From Lachnospiraceae bacterium UBA4381 (GTDB lineage: Bacteria; Bacillota; Clostridia; Lachnospirales; Lachnospiraceae), in the NCBI GenBank assembly GCA_002391105.1, contig DGRT01000150.1:1-5627 (forward strand): a DNA stretch of 5,627 nt, given 5' to 3'. Shown here piece after piece: positions 4,990 to 5,627 of the stretch (position 1 is the first letter of the stretch; the number at the start of each line of letters is the position of its first letter). The translations under genes were made by a program, and so were the position numbers. The notes under the pieces were generated by a model, which saw only the letters and a program-made list of their open reading frames with translations, was not told the DNA's origin and ran no database searches.

Positions 4990-5627
4990 ATGATAAAGCT
5001 TATAGCAAGTGATATAGATGGAACGCTGGTTCCGGACGGAACTCATGAGATAGATAAAAGAATCTATGATGTGATCAGAAGACTGAAGGCTCATGGAATA
5101 ACCTTTGTAGGTGCCAGCGGAAGGCAGTTTGCCAGCATGGCAAAGCTTTTCGGTCCGGTCAATAAGGATATATATTATATAACCGATAATGGTTCTATAC
5201 TCCGCGATTATCGTGAGGTCTATAATATGAATATCATAGAGCGTCCGGTTCTTATGGAAATGATACGGGATGCCAAGAGGCTTCATGACTGTGACATCAT
5301 GCTGTGCGGCAGGGATACAGCGTACTGTGAGGATAAGAGCCCTATGTTCTACTGGCTCAGGGATTCCTACAGATTCAATATTCAGGTTCTGGGGGACTTT
5401 GAGAAGAATCTGAATGACGATATAGTTAAAATGTCTATATATCATGTGGATAATGCAGAGAATATAGTAAATGAGTGGTTTACTCCAAAGTGGAAGAATG
5501 AATTTAAGATCGCCAGTGCCGGTATCATGTGGATGGATATAGTATATCCGGATGCCGATAAGGGAAGCTCTCTCAGGATACTTCAGAAGAGGCTCGGAAT
5601 AACACCGGAGGAGACGATGGCTTTTGG
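4990..5627 (+). CDS. Cof-type HAD-IIB family phosphatase, N-terminal part (3' end outside window)
   Basis: HAD-IIB (Cof-type) enzymes are soluble Mg-dependent phosphatases acting on sugar phosphates, nucleotides or cofactors such as FMN and PLP; the substrate cannot be read from sequence. The ATG at 4990 follows AAAGGG (4977-4982) at 7 nt. The 212 visible residues show motif I DIDGTL (nucleophile Asp8, acid Asp10), motif II in GASGRQ (Ser43), ITDNG (64-68), a cap domain of about residues 85-185, and motif III Lys191 within DADKGSSL (188-195). The window ends in AFG, exactly where the motif IV Gly-Asp pair that binds Mg should follow. About 55-60 residues are therefore missing, and the usual length is about 270. 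The gene begins 60 nt after the repeat-tailed membrane protein. The gap contains a small AGGA/TCCT hairpin (4957-4968) and a TTGACA (4952-4957) with no good -10, so it may be cotranscribed with that gene. Confidence 0.9.
   Translation, partial: MIKLIASDIDGTLVPDGTHEIDKRIYDVIRRLKAHGITFVGASGRQFASMAKLFGPVNKDIYYITDNGSILRDYREVYNMNIIERPVLMEMIRDAKRLHDCDIMLCGRDTAYCEDKSPMFYWLRDSYRFNIQVLGDFEKNLNDDIVKMSIYHVDNAENIVNEWFTPKWKNEFKIASAGIMWMDIVYPDADKGSSLRILQKRLGITPEETMAF

Noticed and set aside
4972..5445. 157-codon minus-strand open frame opposite the HAD phosphatase
   Set aside because: It is antisense to clear HAD motifs I and II and has no motif or ribosome binding site of its own.

Overview
The window looks like an ordinary chromosomal housekeeping stretch from a low-GC Firmicute, most likely a Lachnospiraceae-type Clostridium relative (Coprococcus, Butyrivibrio or Roseburia-like). 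The grounds are the AT-rich code with frequent ATA, AGA and AGG codons, strong GGAGG-type ribosome binding sites, and a PurA variant that I recall from that family. The taxonomic call is inference; no rRNA or tRNA is present to test it.

Layout from left to right. (1) The 3' two-thirds of purA (adenylosuccinate synthase) on +, cut by the left edge. (2) A 143-nt gap with a weak hairpin and a perfect 10-bp hairpin. (3) A monocistronic-looking Fe/Zn-dependent dehydrogenase of the sn-glycerol-1-phosphate dehydrogenase family (egsA/araM-like) on +, probably starting at 1014. (4) A convergent gap filled almost completely by a nested palindrome of about 132 nt (2097-2228). (5) On -, birA (biotin protein ligase without the N-terminal DNA-binding domain), preceded in the same direction by an uncharacterised two-helix membrane protein; these two probably form an operon. 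(6) A 236-nt divergent promoter region. (7) On +, another uncharacterised protein with two membrane segments, whose C-terminal tail consists of twelve tandem Met/Asn/Gln/Pro hexapeptides. (8) The start of a Cof-type HAD phosphatase on +, cut by the right edge just before its last catalytic motif.

The genes do not form one pathway. PurA serves purine synthesis, BirA activates biotin-dependent carboxylases, the G1P dehydrogenase makes a glycerophosphate stereoisomer, and the HAD enzyme probably dephosphorylates small metabolites. The two membrane proteins are divergently transcribed and both have repeat-bearing cytoplasmic tails, but nothing shows that they work together.

I found no CRISPR array, transposase, phage gene, toxin-antitoxin pair, rRNA or tRNA, and no convincing new multi-gene system. 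The items most worth a second look are the 132-nt palindrome, the 36/18-bp repeat tail of the membrane protein, and the substituted active-site positions in PurA.
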